Shown here: positions 33,701-41,790 of the stretch, in pieces | Numbering within the stretch: the stretch's first letter is position 1 | Layout: each line of letters opens with the position of its first letter | Source of the DNA: Sphingobacteriaceae bacterium UBA2059 | GTDB taxonomy: Bacteria > Bacteroidota > Bacteroidia > Sphingobacteriales > Sphingobacteriaceae | Assembly: GCA_002332615.1 (NCBI GenBank) | Contig: DDAL01000021.1 | Span: 14,185 to 55,974 of the forward strand | Direction of reading: 5' to 3' | DNA: 41,790 bases | The notes under the pieces: generated by a model | Told to the model about the DNA's origin: nothing | Databases searched by the model: none | Seen by the model: only the letters and a program-made list of their open reading frames with translations | Program-made: the position numbers and the translations under genes

Positions 33701-36700
33701 TCAATGTAACACGTTTTCCATAGCTTCTACTGCTCTACTTCTAAATGTAGGTATATGTAGCATTCTGTCGAATGTATCGAGGACGATATATTGCTCTTTA
33801 CCAAATTTCAGCGGTTCACTTCTTAATCTAGAATAGATTGATAAAAGCAAGGTTAGAGCCTCGTTTCCGATAAAGGCAGTCCGACTAATGTCGACCTTTT
33901 CTGGGAGAGCCATTCTGCAAAGCAATTTGAGGCATTCTAGTGGGTGATTAGCAGAACAGGTAGTTAAGTACTCTAATAGATATCTCGGATCCATTTTGAA
34001 ATACTCCGTTGTAACATATTGTTCCATGAAGCTATAGAGCAGTTCAAAGTATTCGGGTTGAAATTTACGTAGAATAAGTCCAGAAAGCTGGTGGGAAATA
34101 TCTAGGCCGGAGTTTTCTATGGATGTTTTTAAAATTTGCATAGCTCGCTCGTTGACTCCATTAACTTGAATTAGAAAATCTTCCGCGACTTCGAGTGCAC
34201 ACTTAATTGCCCTCTCTCCACGCTTCATGAAGTTGCTATACATTTCATAATCATCTAATTCTAAGAATACCCAGCTCGTTACAAAGAAATATGCTTTTTC
34301 GAGAAGTTCTTCATGTTTTAGAACTTCATCGAAGTAAAAATCCATTTCCTTATGATACTTGTTATTAAAATATTGTGCAGTATTTATCGAGTGCTTTAGC
34401 ACATTCACACCTCCTATGGTTACCAGTGTTCTGAAGATTCTAAAAGCCCTATCGATGTTTAAGTGATTTAGGTGCGCTAGCTCTGCCATGATACCACACG
34501 TTATGGTATTGGAAGGGCTCATAACAGGATCGATTACAGACTCCACCGTTGAAAATATATCCTCTTCATACATAATATAGCTGCTCATGTGAAGAAGGTT
34601 ATGAAGGGCAGCGCCTTTAGGAGTATTGATAAAGTCCGAAAACGGATGATCGGGATTCAATTCATCGTTGCCATACTTGTCGTCCTTAGATACCGAGACC
34701 AAAAAGTGAACGATGTCGGCAGTGATATCGGCTTCGCTTTCAATTAAGTATCCTATGTGCCAAACAGCGTAGGTGGTATATTCCCTATCCAGTAGCAGCT
34801 GGATTTCTTTTTTTATAAGTTCTCGAATTTTCGCTGGATCGTACTTCGCCTTAATCAAGCCCGAGATCCCATGCGAAATGTATTTCCACGATATGCCATC
34901 TTCATTAAACAATTTCTTGGTGAGTGCATAAAATCGGAATGGCTGTTTAGATGAAAGATTTTCGTAGACTCTCGCGTGTTCAAGTAATCCGCCTTTAAGA
35001 AATTCGTCTGATCGATATTCTTCATTAATTCTCCGCATGCTTTTCAGCCACGATTCGTCGTTGAACTTTTCATAATTTGCATTAGACAAAGGCGGCCCAA
35101 CGATGCCACCGCGGCTGCGTTTCCTATCAAATGCCTTATTCGAGTTAATATCTCCAAAGCGTCTTAACATTTCCTGGAAAAAACGCATTAGTTCATGGTC
35201 CTTTGCCAATATCTGTTGTGGTAAAGATTTTATGAAAAGAAACTTTTTTCGACCTATACTCAACCGAAACTTCTTCCCGCTGTACAAGGGGGCTTTCCAT
35301 ATCTCATATGGGGAGTCGATACTTACCAAAATTCTTTTTATAATATCATATTGCTGGTCATTGTAGTATAAAATCGACTTGGTTATCATTCTCCTCAAGT
35401 TTAAGGAAAAGAAGTCATCAATTCCCTTAAACCCGCTCTTGGCATCAAGTATGCAGATGAGTTCTACAATCTCTGGGATCACTTCTTGGGCTCTATCTCG
35501 GAGAACTTTCGCAAGTACTATCAACATAGTCACATAGTCAGTATTCTTATATTGCTCTATAAAAGCTTTAAGCTCGGTTCTTTCGCATTTACCGTAGTAT
35601 TTGATTATATAGTGATCTATTGATGGCTCTTCATCAGAATCTTTATAAAACAAGCCATTGTCATATTGATAGGAGCTAAGTAAGCTTGACTTAACTTTAT
35701 CATATTGCGAATAGTAGGGGTAACTCGTACGGCTGAGGATGTCTAAATGTATGGATATCAGAAAGTCCACTAATGGCTTAGAACTTAACTCGAATAAGAA
35801 GTCAATCATCCCATCGAAGCGGTAATCGAATCTAATTCGTTCCCCATTTAATGTTTCTTCTAATATGGCCACTCGTAACTTCTTAAATACAAGATCAAGA
35901 TCTATCGTTGCTATTTTCTTCAGGGTTTCAAAATACCATAACTGATTATCTTGGCTATAAGGATAATATTTGTCAAAAAAGGCCACCGTAGAAGGGTCCC
36001 AATGGTTGACAAAAGGGATCAGGTTAGGAAGCAGCTTTTCTTTTGTTTGTAAATCAGAGCTTTCCAAGTATCTAAACACAGACCCAGGGTCGTGATTAAG
36101 ATTGCGAAAGAGTATGCGATATAATTCATTTTCTGTTATTGGTAATAAATCGCTCTTAAGGAAGAAAACAAGCCAGCCTGATGAATCGAAGGTGTCAAAA
36201 AACAGATCACGGAGCTCGCCTTTTAAAGCCTCAACTACCAACAATTGCTCTTTTCGGGATGGAATAGCAACCATACCAAGCTCAACGATCAGCAAGTATT
36301 TAATATGGAACCGTATATTCTCATTTTGAAGGATGTCCCTATAGAAAATAATGTACTTTTGATGATTGATCTCCCTAAGGTATTCCACGACGGTTTTAAT
36401 GAGAGACCTGACATATAAATTTTGTTCCTCTTCAAAAATGTAATCGATCAGGTCCTTGTCTGACGTTACAAACCAGCGTGCCAGATAATATTCGTAAAAG
36501 GACTGATGGAAGAACGATAGCTTGTTGCCATTTCTCAGTAGAATGTTTTGAGAGACGAGATAGTCTATATCTGAATTGAACTCTTCCAGAAAAGACTGTT
36601 CCACCAAATTTGGGTGCAGCTCATACATCCTTTTTACAATTGCGTCCAAGCATTCTGTAATCCTTAGATCTTTTCTGCTAAGTACTTGAGTCCATAATTC

Positions 36701-37981
36701 TGAATAGAGTTTTGATAATGATACTCTTGTCTCTTTTTTCAGTAGATCTTTAAGATTAGGAATCTTTGTGAAGAGCTCCAGGTTATAAGGCACCCGTAAT
36801 AGTTCAACGAGAACCTCGCTCTGAGTCTCTATCAAAAGTAACTTGAGTACTTCCTTTACTTCTTCGTTTGTCAAATTAGCAACTTCGACCTGCTTAATAT
36901 TCTTGTTATCATTAAATCGTCGCAAGTCGGCATCATACTCTAGGTCAAAGGCTCGTGTGGAAAAGATGATTCTGATGTTTTTGTAGGACATGAGCTCAGA
37001 AATCAACTTTATATATGTCAGAATGAATTTCCTTTCGGTGGATAGAGTTTGTGAAAGCGCGTCCAATTGATCTAGAATGACGACAAGTTTTTTACCCGAC
37101 TTCCCAACCTCCTCGATCAACAAATGAAAAGATGAGATTCGATTGAACACGTGTTTTGCAAGATCGCGTAGATTGTTGTTGTATATCTGGTCGCATTTTA
37201 ACGCGAGAATAAGGAGATCGTCTTCTTTAAGCAGCTCACTGTAAACATCTTTTAATATTGTGGACTTTCCTACTCCCTTTTTACCTTTAACAATTAATAT
37301 TTTTTCTGATAGGTCTTTTCCGGGAAGATCACCTTTTACCCAGGTCACTATCTCATCTGTTTGTAGCCTGTGGAGGTGTGTCGACTCTTCTCCTGAAAAA
37401 TAGTTTTTCAGCCCTGCAAGAAAAGCAGATGCAGAAAGTAACTCACTCTCAACTTCGAACTTATTATCGATAAACGATTCATGCAGATCTTGGACGTACT
37501 TGTGCAGGTTCTCTTCAAAAGCTTCGTTGTAAAGGCCAAAGTGCTTCAAATCGTCTATTAAATCCGCACCATCAATTAATTGTATCTGGTCATCCGAAAG
37601 CTGAAATTTAGCTACTTGTTTTTGCTTCCAGCTGCTCCACCACTTGTGTTCCTTGATGCCTAACTCGTCAGGAATACAAAGCATCCATTTGCTGCACTTA
37701 TAATCTAATGACTCAATCGCCGTCTTGAAGGCACTACGGATTTGCTCTTTTTGAGAAGCTTCAATCCCGTTGACAAAGAATTTGCATTGGATAACTTGGA
37801 TTGGCATACGTATGTCTCCGATGAAGATATCGATCCCCCCATCACCGGCCGTGACCTTTACTGTTTTGACATCTTCTGATAAGTATTTCTTTTTGAAAAG
37901 ACTCGCACAGATTTCTTCAAACTTGGATCTTGCACCGGCCTCTGTATACCTCTTTACTAGATATAGCCATTTTTCATTCAT
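33701..37981 (-). CDS. nuclease-STAND NTPase-helical repeat protein, candidate anti-phage (Avs-like) effector
   Basis: A 1426-residue protein. Residues 1-145 are a PD-(D/E)xK nuclease of the Mrr type: FEEIC (E22), AGDGGIDIFIG (D51) and VIQCKFF (Q65, K67). Residues about 205-505 are a STAND P-loop NTPase: Walker A GKKGVGKST (233-241), Walker B LVVILDQLDAL (299-309), the sensor IIFSTRAFD (339-347) and the NACHT-type end FFHQSFYEYYLARWFV (490-505). Residues 510-1426 are helical repeats without a recognised family, the place of a target sensor. Bacterial antiviral STAND proteins of this order cut DNA after recognising a phage protein. It is a lone large gene in a mobile element. Start ATG 37981. 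The target is unknown. Confidence 0.85.
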   Translation of the reverse strand: MNEKWLYLVKRYTEAGARSKFEEICASLFKKKYLSEDVKTVKVTAGDGGIDIFIGDIRMPIQVIQCKFFVNGIEASQKEQIRSAFKTAIESLDYKCSKWMLCIPDELGIKEHKWWSSWKQKQVAKFQLSDDQIQLIDGADLIDDLKHFGLYNEAFEENLHKYVQDLHESFIDNKFEVESELLSASAFLAGLKNYFSGEESTHLHRLQTDEIVTWVKGDLPGKDLSEKILIVKGKKGVGKSTILKDVYSELLKEDDLLILALKCDQIYNNNLRDLAKHVFNRISSFHLLIEEVGKSGKKLVVILDQLDALSQTLSTERKFILTYIKLISELMSYKNIRIIFSTRAFDLEYDADLRRFNDNKNIKQVEVANLTNEEVKEVLKLLLIETQSEVLVELLRVPYNLELFTKIPNLKDLLKKETRVSLSKLYSELWTQVLSRKDLRITECLDAIVKRMYELHPNLVEQSFLEEFNSDIDYLVSQNILLRNGNKLSFFHQSFYEYYLARWFVTSDKDLIDYIFEEEQNLYVRSLIKTVVEYLREINHQKYIIFYRDILQNENIRFHIKYLLIVELGMVAIPSRKEQLLVVEALKGELRDLFFDTFDSSGWLVFFLKSDLLPITENELYRILFRNLNHDPGSVFRYLESSDLQTKEKLLPNLIPFVNHWDPSTVAFFDKYYPYSQDNQLWYFETLKKIATIDLDLVFKKLRVAILEETLNGERIRFDYRFDGMIDFLFELSSKPLVDFLISIHLDILSRTSYPYYSQYDKVKSSLLSSYQYDNGLFYKDSDEEPSIDHYIIKYYGKCERTELKAFIEQYKNTDYVTMLIVLAKVLRDRAQEVIPEIVELICILDAKSGFKGIDDFFSLNLRRMITKSILYYNDQQYDIIKRILVSIDSPYEIWKAPLYSGKKFRLSIGRKKFLFIKSLPQQILAKDHELMRFFQEMLRRFGDINSNKAFDRKRSRGGIVGPPLSNANYEKFNDESWLKSMRRINEEYRSDEFLKGGLLEHARVYENLSSKQPFRFYALTKKLFNEDGISWKYISHGISGLIKAKYDPAKIRELIKKEIQLLLDREYTTYAVWHIGYLIESEADITADIVHFLVSVSKDDKYGNDELNPDHPFSDFINTPKGAALHNLLHMSSYIMYEEDIFSTVESVIDPVMSPSNTITCGIMAELAHLNHLNIDRAFRIFRTLVTIGGVNVLKHSINTAQYFNNKYHKEMDFYFDEVLKHEELLEKAYFFVTSWVFLELDDYEMYSNFMKRGERAIKCALEVAEDFLIQVNGVNERAMQILKTSIENSGLDISHQLSGLILRKFQPEYFELLYSFMEQYVTTEYFKMDPRYLLEYLTTCSANHPLECLKLLCRMALPEKVDISRTAFIGNEALTLLLSIYSRLRSEPLKFGKEQYIVLDTFDRMLHIPTFRSRAVEAMENVLH

Positions 37982-38530
37982 GCAATTAGCTGAGTGTGGC
38001 TTTTTTATGTCTTCTAGGTTTCAGAAGACCAACCATTCTTACTGCAAAAATAAGCGAATGTTCTAAAAAAGAGGAACATGAGAAGTTAACACACCTCGAA
38101 GTTTACAGAATTTGCAAAGAATGAGAAGTGATGACGCCGGCTACTACATTGAACTTGACAAGAATATATTAGAGCTTGTAAGGTTCGCGTCGAACAGTGT
38201 CACAAGGTTGTCAATACCTCTCGGGAGCTAAAGGAGGCAAATTAGAATGCAACAGTTCCTTTTTGATAAACATCGTATGATTGGAATAGGAGTGGAATGC
38301 CTTCTATAACTTTAATTTCCCACGCCGATGAATAAAAAGGGCGCCTAGTTTATACTATTAGACCGGCCTTGCGAAGCATCTAGCCTTGTTTTTTTTCTTT
38401 TTCAGGCTTACAACGTTTGCCGTCCACAACGACTGGTAGCTTTATCGGCACCTTAACCTTGTTTCATTCCAATACCTGCAAGCAAATAAGATATTCAAGT
38501 TCCACAGTTAGATTAGCTCCATTAAACCGA
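37982..38530. other. 549-bp non-coding stretch between mobC and the STAND gene
   Basis: No supported gene. In mobilizable elements a relaxase gene normally follows mobC here, but I find no relaxase motif (no HUH histidine triad) on either strand. A short minus-strand frame near 38387-38460 (VPIKLPVVVDGKRCKPEKEKK) ends at a stop and is too short to name. The right part before 37981 should hold the promoter of the STAND gene. The stretch may be what remains after deletion of the relaxase. Confidence 0.45.
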
Positions 38531-38941
38531 TCAAGCTTTTCCCGCTGATAAGTTCTGCGACCATACGTCGGAATAGTTGTTAATCCGATCCTTGATTTGC
38601 CGGATAGAAGGTTCCAGCTGATCCCGCAGAACTTCAAGCAGAGACTGCCAATATTTTGCTTCCGGCATACCACTGAAACTATTCAGCTTCCTCACTGCTT
38701 GATTAAAATTGTTGCCAAAGGAATTGATCTCCTTGCGAAGCAAAATAAGTTCTTCAAGGATATCATCTGAAGACTTATCCCGGTAGGTAACCGTGATATT
38801 TTTTTCAAGCAGAACGTTACGACTATATTCGCTGATCTTTCTAAACATCGTCTTCTTAAAGCGGTTTTCAAGGGCAATGTACTCGGTCGTTTTGAGCCTG
38901 ATAGTTATTCTTCTTGTTCGATTTTCATATTTCTCTTTCAT
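38531..38941 (-). CDS. MobC-like plasmid mobilization relaxosome protein
   Basis: A 136-residue basic protein. The N-terminal part RTRRITIRLKTTEYIALENRF has the ribbon-helix-helix look of relaxosome accessory proteins, and residues about 65-95 carry the MobC segment LLRKEINSFGNNFNQAVRKLNSF. MobC proteins bind near oriT and help the relaxase nick DNA. The gene starts at ATG 38941, 72 bp away from the oriT-like repeat at 39013-39047, as expected. No relaxase follows. It points to an element of the Bacteroides mobilizable-transposon kind. Confidence 0.8.
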   Translation of the reverse strand: MKEKYENRTRRITIRLKTTEYIALENRFKKTMFRKISEYSRNVLLEKNITVTYRDKSSDDILEELILLRKEINSFGNNFNQAVRKLNSFSGMPEAKYWQSLLEVLRDQLEPSIRQIKDRINNYSDVWSQNLSAGKA

Positions 38942-39012
38942 AGTAAATCGTCTTTAGGAAATCCGACCTCGGAGGATTTTCTGTTCTAACCCAACTGACT
39001 CCGGAAGGAAGG

Positions 39013-39058
39013 GCAAGATCCGTTTGTCAGACAAACGTACATCTTGCTACTGCAGCAA
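39013..39058. other. nested inverted repeat, candidate oriT
   Basis: An inner pair CGTTTGTC (39021-39028) / GACAAACG (39030-39037) is enclosed by an outer pair GCAAGAT (39013-39019) / ATCTTGC (39041-39047); all 15 pairs are exact. A further stem TTGCT/AGCAA (39044-39058) overlaps its right end. It lies in the 171-bp gap directly upstream of mobC, the usual place for oriT. The nick site cannot be read from sequence. Confidence 0.5.
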
Positions 39059-39112
39059 AGCGAGGCAGTCTACCTCCGTTTTTCAGATCTTCCATAATTC
39101 TCACGTTGTATC

Positions 39113-39433
39113 TCATATTTCAATGGAGCAAAACTTGGAAGTCCTTAAGCTGAATTTTCTTTCTTGTTTGTAATTGAAAATCCAATCGCTTGCAAATACT
39201 TTCCAATTTCGGATCGGCTTACCGGATCTCGCCTTCCAACCCCACTTTTCTTGCTCATCAACGAATTTTTGCGCAACTTCCCCGGCGTCCTTCTGATCAA
39301 AATAAATGAAAACATCTACTAGCGCAGGAGGAACATTAAAGCCAAAGGCGCCCGTGACAGAGGTAGAGTTTTCTGACCCCTTTGATCTACCGTTTTGCTT
39401 AGGTGGATTTATTCGCCTTGCCTTCCTTTTCAT
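39113..39433 (-). CDS. hypothetical protein of Bacteroidota mobile elements
   Basis: A 106-residue basic protein (start MKRKARRINPPKQNG). I recognise the C-terminal segment FVDEQEKWGWKARSGKPIRNWKVFASDWIFNY only as something often found next to the HTH gene in Bacteroidota integrative elements; no function is established. A short N-terminal tail is rich in Lys, Arg and Ser. Its start overlaps the stop of the HTH gene as ATGA (39430-39433), so the two are translated together. It may help element maintenance or mobilization. Confidence 0.6.
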   Translation of the reverse strand: MKRKARRINPPKQNGRSKGSENSTSVTGAFGFNVPPALVDVFIYFDQKDAGEVAQKFVDEQEKWGWKARSGKPIRNWKVFASDWIFNYKQERKFSLRTSKFCSIEI

Positions 39434-39765
39434 GCTAATTTCAATTGGTCCTGAAATCCATCAGACTTCATTATCTCCTGGATTTCGTTATAGTCGTAGT
39501 AGGTAACACCTCCTAATTTCTTAAACGGGATAACGCCTTTGTCCCTCAAATACTGCAGCTTACTTTCGGAAACTCTTAAAAGCTTTTTGACTTCGAAGGC
39601 CTTCAACCATCTGTGGGAAGGCTGACCGGAACTCTCCTTCAAAAGTTCCTTAATGTCCAGGATGAGTTGCTCCTTGAATTCAATAAGATCCTGCACTGTA
39701 AGCAACTGATCTCGATAAAAATTTCGCTTCCGCTGATCGGAATTCATTTCTTTTACGCTTGTCAT
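39430..39765 (-). CDS. helix-turn-helix protein, excisionase-like (MerR-type fold)
   Basis: A 111-residue protein. Residues about 50-100 form a winged HTH of the excisionase/MerR type: RWLKAFEVKKLLRVSESKLQYLRDKGVIPFKKLGGVTYYDYNEIQEIM, with the typical KLGGVxYYDxxEI wing. The N-terminal half is helical (LTVQDLIEFKEQLILDIKELL). Such proteins in Bacteroidota integrative elements act as excision factors or control transfer genes. It heads a two-gene unit with the hypothetical protein below and lies upstream of mobC. Confidence 0.8.
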   Translation of the reverse strand: MTSVKEMNSDQRKRNFYRDQLLTVQDLIEFKEQLILDIKELLKESSGQPSHRWLKAFEVKKLLRVSESKLQYLRDKGVIPFKKLGGVTYYDYNEIQEIMKSDGFQDQLKLA

Positions 39766-40133
39766 AGGTATAAAAATTTTAGACCTAAGTTCAGGAAGGC
39801 ATCCGTTTGAATCTCACACCTGGGACCGGAGGTGTGTGATTTTTTTGAGGTGGATTCAGGTACGACTATTCCATTCCTGAGACAAGCAATTGTCTCTCAT
39901 TTCTTCACCTTTCACGAGCCTTGACGGTATAACGCTTTCCTTCGATATCAGCAATATCTTACCGTCTGTCGACAAACCTCGGGATAAGGAAGAATGAAGA
40001 TTCGAGCCTTTCATTTTTAGGAAAAGGCTGAAGAAAAGGAGCCTTTATTAAGAAATATGATTGCTACTTATTTATCCACTTGATTTTGTTAAGGTTCACA
40101 AGTTACCTTACTCCTTATTTGCGGACATCCAAA
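39766..40133. other. intergenic region with two hairpins
   Basis: A 368-bp stretch without a gene. It holds a terminator-like hairpin at 39812-39846 and a second small stem TGAGACA/TGTCTC (39878-39896) with a 6-nt loop. The left part should carry the promoter of the HTH gene. No other structure is seen. Confidence 0.4.
39812..39846 (+). terminator. hairpin with T-run
   Basis: The arms TCTCACACCT and AGGTGTGTGA pair with one T-T mismatch around GGGACCGG and run directly into TTTTTT. The T-run places it as a + strand terminator, although no + strand gene is recognised to its left; it may guard the element against read-through. Confidence 0.5.
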
Positions 40134-40829
40134 TCACTCATGCCGACGGAAGCAGCTTTCAAAATAGTTCTTTTTCAGATCTAGGTTTGTCCCGGAATTG
40201 TACCGAAAATTCATGGAGGGATGACAAACTTTATAATGCGGTATTCCTTCGATGGTTATTTTCTGAACTAGCCACCTACCTTCATCGTTCCTTACCACAG
40301 TATCCTTGGTGGGATCAAAATTAAGTTTCATCCATTTATGTCCATCCTCTCCTAAAAATAGAATACCCTTAGGCTTCAGAATTTGATACACAAATTCATT
40401 TGTCAACTCCTGACACTTTTGAATCATTTCTCTCCCTGCTTTAAATTTTTTCAGGTCATTTACCTTGTTCGTATTGAAATAAATCACATTCATTATTACT
40501 GCTTTTTCCAAAACAGAAAATAGAGATGGTTCCTTGAACATTGAGATCAGAGGCCGGCTGATCCTCCAATCTGGGTTATCTAAAAACATATTAGTTCCAC
40601 TAATCAAATCAACCCCCATTCGTCGCTCAATTCCCTTTTCTCTAAGTTTTTCTATATAGGAACTATTCCCATGAGGATTAGCTCCTACAATTAAAAGATT
40701 AGGATTTAACCTTAATAAGGATTGAAAAACGTAGAAGTCTGGATAAGAGGAGTCCCTACTCGCGATTTCATGACAGATATCGGCGGCCCTATTGAGCCAC
40801 TCAATTACCTTGGTGTCTGGTTCCAACAT
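40134..40829 (-). CDS. uracil-DNA-glycosylase-superfamily-like protein
   Basis: A 231-residue protein. The order of motifs fits the UDG fold: LLIVGANPHG (about 45-54, the GxNPG-like loop), a middle strand VIMNVIYFNTNKVND, the strand ILKPKGILFLGEDG, and KVCHPSMNFRYN (about 203-214, the HPS loop). The superfamily removes uracil and related bases from DNA, but many distant members in islands have other or unknown roles, and the catalytic water-binding Asp/Asn of family 1 is not obvious here. It stands alone on the minus strand between the mobilization genes and a YhcG-type nuclease. A DNA-repair or phage-defence use is possible but unproven. Confidence 0.6.
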   Translation of the reverse strand: MLEPDTKVIEWLNRAADICHEIASRDSSYPDFYVFQSLLRLNPNLLIVGANPHGNSSYIEKLREKGIERRMGVDLISGTNMFLDNPDWRISRPLISMFKEPSLFSVLEKAVIMNVIYFNTNKVNDLKKFKAGREMIQKCQELTNEFVYQILKPKGILFLGEDGHKWMKLNFDPTKDTVVRNDEGRWLVQKITIEGIPHYKVCHPSMNFRYNSGTNLDLKKNYFESCFRRHE

Positions 40830-41183
40830 AACTTTAACTATTTAAACATAATATATAACTTCCTTAAGGTTCCTTAGAAGGCGAGGTTTTATCTCAATAT
40901 CACGTGCGGACTTCCTTCAATTGGTGGCTTAGTGATCATCAAGCATCATAGCTCTCTATATGGAAGAATACCGGTTCATCTTTTCAACCTTCACACTCGA
41001 CACTTACCGAGTTGCTGATTTCAAACTAAGGTAGCCTTTCTTGTGTAGTATCGGCTACACGAGAAGCCCTTACAAATTTAATTTTTTCCTTAGACTTTCA
41101 TCCTTTAATCCAATTCTATAAGCAGTTGAACCACATGGTAGCAAAAGACAGCAAAAGCATGCCTTCCCGATTTCAATCTATCT
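40830..41183. other. intergenic region with a small hairpin
   Basis: A 354-bp AT-rich stretch with no supported gene. A stem GTGTAG/CTACAC with a 6-nt loop (41043-41060) lies downstream of the DUF1016 gene and may help end its transcript, though the following T-run on that strand is weak. It should include the promoter of the UDG-like gene. Confidence 0.4.
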
Positions 41184-41790
41184 TCAATGCTTTTGCACCT
41201 CTTTTTGGATTTCCTCAACCAATTGTTCTTCAGACGGTAAATACAATTCATACTTACTCGCAACTATCCGCGTGTTATCCTCCGGTAAGGAAAATTTCAC
41301 CACCGCATTGTTCTTCTCTGCGCATAGGAGAATTCCAATAGTCTTATTCTCATGAGGCAGCTTTTCAACCCGGTCGAAATAGTTTACATACATCTGCAAT
41401 TGTCCGAGATCCTGATGTGTGAGCTTATGCGTCTTGATTTCTACGATTACAAAGCATTGAAGTAAACGATTGTAAAGTACCAGGTCCACAAAGAAGTCGT
41501 CTCCATCTAAGTGAATTCGCCGCTGGCGAGCTATAAAGGCAAACCCGTTCCCTAGCTCTAATAAGAAATCTTGCAAATGAGTGATTAAGGCCTGCTCAAG
41601 GTCCTTCTCGTAATAAGAGGCTTCCCGCTTTAGCCCTAAGAATTCCAGAACCATTGGGTCTTTGATGATTTCTTGGGGCTCTACCGGCTGTTTTTCTTTC
41701 CGGGCAACAGCGAGCACGCTTTCTTTATCGTTACTCAGAAGCAGACGTTCGTATAAATGACTGTCGACCTGCCTTTCCAGTTGTCGCGCT
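41184..41790 (-). CDS. YhcG/DUF1016 PDDEXK nuclease-domain protein, 5'-partial
   Basis: The frame continues past the right edge, with RQLERQVDSHLYERLLLSNDKESV before the GTG at 41717, so the N-terminal DUF1016 domain begins outside the window. The visible C-terminal nuclease domain has the family segments DPMVLEFLGL, YEKDLEQALITHLQDFLLELG, FIARQRRIHLDGDDFFVDLVLYNRLLQCFVIVEIK (D in FFVDL, then E.K in VIVEIK) and LGQLQMYVNYFDR, a complete PD-(D/E)xK set. YhcG-like proteins are linked to phage defence and mobile islands in several bacteria; their exact reaction is not settled. It joins the other nuclease genes in this element. Confidence 0.9.
   Translation of the reverse strand, partial: ARQLERQVDSHLYERLLLSNDKESVLAVARKEKQPVEPQEIIKDPMVLEFLGLKREASYYEKDLEQALITHLQDFLLELGNGFAFIARQRRIHLDGDDFFVDLVLYNRLLQCFVIVEIKTHKLTHQDLGQLQMYVNYFDRVEKLPHENKTIGILLCAEKNNAVVKFSLPEDNTRIVASKYELYLPSEEQLVEEIQKEVQKH

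Larger units (their letters stand above)
33285..41790. mobile_element. integrative mobilizable element / genomic island, right end outside the window
   Basis: The region starts at the tRNA-fragment junction and carries a MobC-like protein, an excisionase-like HTH protein, an oriT-like inverted repeat and accessory genes typical of islands (nuclease-STAND protein, UDG-fold protein, YhcG nuclease). No integrase or relaxase gene is present, so either the element extends beyond 41790 or it is a remnant. The right boundary given is only the window edge. Confidence 0.55.

Noticed and set aside
1..41790. CRISPR arrays
   Set aside because: No regularly spaced direct repeats of 24-40 bp were seen on reading through the window.

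Overview
The window looks like chromosome of a Bacteroidota bacterium, most likely a soil or freshwater Sphingobacteriales member (Pedobacter/Arcticibacter-like). The support is indirect: GH92 and GH172 glycosidases with Bacteroidota-type signal peptides, a FucP-type sugar symporter, ISAon1-type transposase remains, TAnnTTTG-like promoter boxes and a Bacteroidota-style MobC. No marker gene fixes the genus.

Region 1 (2-3440, + strand) is a nitric-oxide / Fe-S repair cluster: the end of a RIC (ScdA/YtfE) di-iron protein, a hemerythrin-like protein, a DUF1858/DUF2249 protein, a 12-TM NnrS/heme-copper-oxidase-like membrane protein and a MIP18 (DUF59) Fe-S assembly factor. The last four overlap end to end.

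Region 2 (3685-11690) is a run of seven minus-strand genes: a lipoprotein metallophosphoesterase, a small outer-membrane-like protein, an AraC regulator, a TolC/EmrA/EmrB-type tripartite efflux pump and a degenerate SDR. A TetR regulator is divergent from it. A 9-bp inverted repeat sits at the likely promoter of the run.

Region 3 (11861-16020) holds separate genes: a one-domain response regulator, a secreted alpha/beta hydrolase, an RtcB RNA ligase and a PIG3-like quinone oxidoreductase.

Region 4 (16029-29115) is a sugar-utilisation locus. A minus-strand operon carries GH172, a lipoprotein, L-fucose/D-arabinose isomerase, a FucP symporter, ribulokinase, a 696-aa secreted alpha/alpha-barrel protein and a LacI regulator. 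A divergent GH92 mannosidase-like enzyme lies beside it. A 24-bp near-perfect CpG-centred palindrome sits between GH172 and GH92, and a related half-site lies before fucI. GH172 (D-arabinofuranosidase/D-fructofuranosidase family), FucI (accepts D-arabinose) and ribulokinase, without fuculose kinase or aldolase, suggest D-arabinose release and catabolism. With GH92 this could mean a mannosylated D-arabinan such as mycobacterial lipoarabinomannan. This is inference.

Region 5 (29420-33262) has an acyltransferase, a DUF4870 protein, a truncated ABC-2 permease and a decayed ISAon1-type transposase: a scarred boundary.

Region 6 (about 33285 to the right edge) looks like an integrated mobilizable element. 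It begins at a 22-nt tRNA 3'-end fragment whose terminator survives on the chromosomal side (attR-like). It carries MobC, an excisionase-like HTH protein, an oriT-like nested inverted repeat, a 1426-aa nuclease-STAND NTPase-helical-repeat protein (Avs-like candidate defence gene), a broken nuclease fragment, a uracil-DNA-glycosylase-fold protein and a YhcG/DUF1016 nuclease cut by the window edge. No integrase or relaxase is in the window, so the element should continue to the right.
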